Below, one piece after another: positions 5,999 to 7,012 of a stretch of 7,012 nucleotides of DNA (positions within the stretch are counted from its first letter, which is position 1; the number at the start of each line of letters is the position of its first letter). This DNA comes from Rhodothermota bacterium (GTDB lineage: Bacteria > Hydrogenedentota > Hydrogenedentia > Hydrogenedentales > GCA-2746185): NCBI GenBank assembly GCA_009885415.1, contig VFKU01000327.1:1-7012 (forward strand), written 5' to 3'. The position numbers and the translations under genes were made by a program. The notes beneath the pieces are model-generated. The model did not search any database, had not been told where the DNA came from, and saw nothing but the letters and a program-made list of their open reading frames with translations.

Positions 5999-7012
5999 AT
6001 GAGCAAACGCTGGGCATCGATCGTCGTTTTGTTGGCTGCGGGGGTTTCGTCGTTCGGGCAGGACCGCGTGCCGGGACCGGCCGGCGGCGGCGTGCTACTG
6101 CCGAACGGATGGACGATCACGCCCTTTGGCGATGCGGTGCCGATGAACGACCTGATTACCAACTTGCTGGCGACGCCGGACGGGGCGGCCGTGATCGCCG
6201 TGACGAGCGGCTACAACCCGCACGAGTTGGTGGTGATTGACGCGAAGACGCACGAGGCGCGGCAGCGGATTTCGCTGCCGACGACCTTTCTCGGGCTGGT
6301 CTTCAGCCCGGCGGGCGACCGCTTGTATGTGTCGGGCGGGAACCACACGCGCGGGAAGGACGCGCGGGCGCCGATTCACGTGTTCAGCTACGCGCAGGGC
6401 CGGCTGAGCGATGCGCCGATCGCACGAATGGACGAAACGCTCCCCAGCGAGCGCACCTTCTGGTCGGGGCTGGCGCACCACCCGGCGAAGGACCTGCTTT
6501 TCGCGGCGAACCGCACCTCGGGCGAGATTGTCGTTTTCGACACGAAGACGAACGCGATCGCGGGACGCATTGCGACGGAAGTGAACCCCTACGACCTCAC
6601 GCTGTCGGCGGATGGCGCGACCTTGTATTGCTCGAATTGGGCGAGCGACAGCGTGAGTGTGATTGACACCGAGACGCAGCGCGTGACGGCGACGATCGGG
6701 GTAGGCGACAATCCGAACGATATCGTCCTGGCGAAAGACGGGCGGCTCTTCGTCGCGTGTGCGAACGACAACACGGTGGTGATCGTGGACACGAAGCAGT
6801 TGCGCGCGACGGAAACGATCGTGACAGCGATGTTTGAGCGCGCGCCCGAGGGCTCGACGCCGAATGCGCTGGCGCTCGATGCCGAGGAAGCGACGCTCTA
6901 CGTCGCGAACGCGGACAACAACAACGTCTGCGTGGTGCATGTCGAAGACGCGGGCGAGGCGGCCGTGCTCGGCTTCATCCCGGCGGGCTGGTATCCCTCG
7001 GCGCTGGCGGTC
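5999..7012 (+). CDS. Exported YncE-type beta-propeller protein, 3' end beyond the window; probably a second propeller/phosphoesterase
   Basis: The frame stays open from ATG 5999 to the last base, giving 338 residues so far. AAGGAG (5984-5989) lies 9 nt before the start and residues 1-20 are a signal peptide (VVLLAAGVSSFG). At least six propeller blades are visible, with motifs such as VFSPAGDRLYVSGG (101-114), LSADGATLYCSN (202-213), VSVIDTETQRV (219-229), VFVACANDNTVVIVDT-like 250-265 and TPNALALDAEEATLYVANAD (287-306). The start, LLPNGWTITPFG (33-44), and the last residues, GFIPAGWYPSALAV (325-338), match the bifunctional YncE/alkaline-phosphatase family; the latter aligns with LPTGWFPSKLALS (~408-420) of the upstream paralogue. 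In that family the phosphoesterase domain follows shortly afterwards, so several hundred more residues are expected. That part is inference. It lies 45 nt after the pseudopilin gene. Confidence 0.88.
   Translation, partial: MSKRWASIVVLLAAGVSSFGQDRVPGPAGGGVLLPNGWTITPFGDAVPMNDLITNLLATPDGAAVIAVTSGYNPHELVVIDAKTHEARQRISLPTTFLGLVFSPAGDRLYVSGGNHTRGKDARAPIHVFSYAQGRLSDAPIARMDETLPSERTFWSGLAHHPAKDLLFAANRTSGEIVVFDTKTNAIAGRIATEVNPYDLTLSADGATLYCSNWASDSVSVIDTETQRVTATIGVGDNPNDIVLAKDGRLFVACANDNTVVIVDTKQLRATETIVTAMFERAPEGSTPNALALDAEEATLYVANADNNNVCVVHVEDAGEAAVLGFIPAGWYPSALAV

Noticed and set aside
5950..6240. Plus-strand open frame of 96 codons overlapping the second propeller start
   Set aside because: It is out of frame with the well-supported gene at 5999, which has a better ribosome site and a signal peptide. 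The 96-codon product is Gly/Arg-rich with no motif.
6095..6940. Minus-strand open frame of 281 codons
   Set aside because: It is antisense to the second propeller gene, Arg/His/Val-rich and without motifs. The plus frame shows regular propeller blades and a signal peptide.

Overview
The window is GC-rich bacterial DNA with dense coding. Its gene content points to a diderm lineage of the Planctomycetota/Verrucomicrobiota/Lentisphaerota type or a relative such as Hydrogenedentota or Sumerlaeota. The strongest clue is a pseudopilin-like protein that pairs an RAG|FTLIEV-type prepilin N-terminus with an H-X(9-10)-DG C-terminal motif, a family expanded in those phyla. The phylum is inferred from gene families; no rRNA or other taxonomic marker is present.

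Layout. At 8-45 lies a perfect 38-bp palindrome just beyond the 3' end of a minus-strand MFS transporter gene (52-1569). That gene has a well-formed sigma70-type promoter (TTGACC-N17-TATAGC, 1642-1670) and a small palindrome just upstream of it. Reading divergently on the plus strand are a small exported c-type cytochrome (1780-2115) followed by a nested inverted repeat that resembles a terminator (2112-2200). Next come three closely spaced plus-strand genes: an exported YncE-like beta-propeller fused to an alkaline-phosphatase-superfamily phosphoesterase (2267-5020), the pseudopilin-like H-X-DG protein (5048-5953), and a second exported YncE-type beta-propeller (5999 to beyond the window end). 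The third is open at position 7012 and, from its sequence, is probably a second member of the same bifunctional propeller/phosphoesterase family.

The gaps between the last three genes are 27 and 45 nt. Each gene has its own strong Shine-Dalgarno sequence and no clear terminator separates them, so they probably form one operon. All three products carry export or prepilin signals and should act at the cell envelope. A reasonable inference is an extracytoplasmic phosphoesterase system with a pseudopilin-like partner; the substrate cannot be told from sequence. The MFS transporter and the cytochrome are neighbours with no demonstrated link to it. I see no tRNA, rRNA, CRISPR array, insertion sequence or phage gene. 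The most unusual element is the pseudopilin gene lying between two related propeller genes, rather than an entirely new system.
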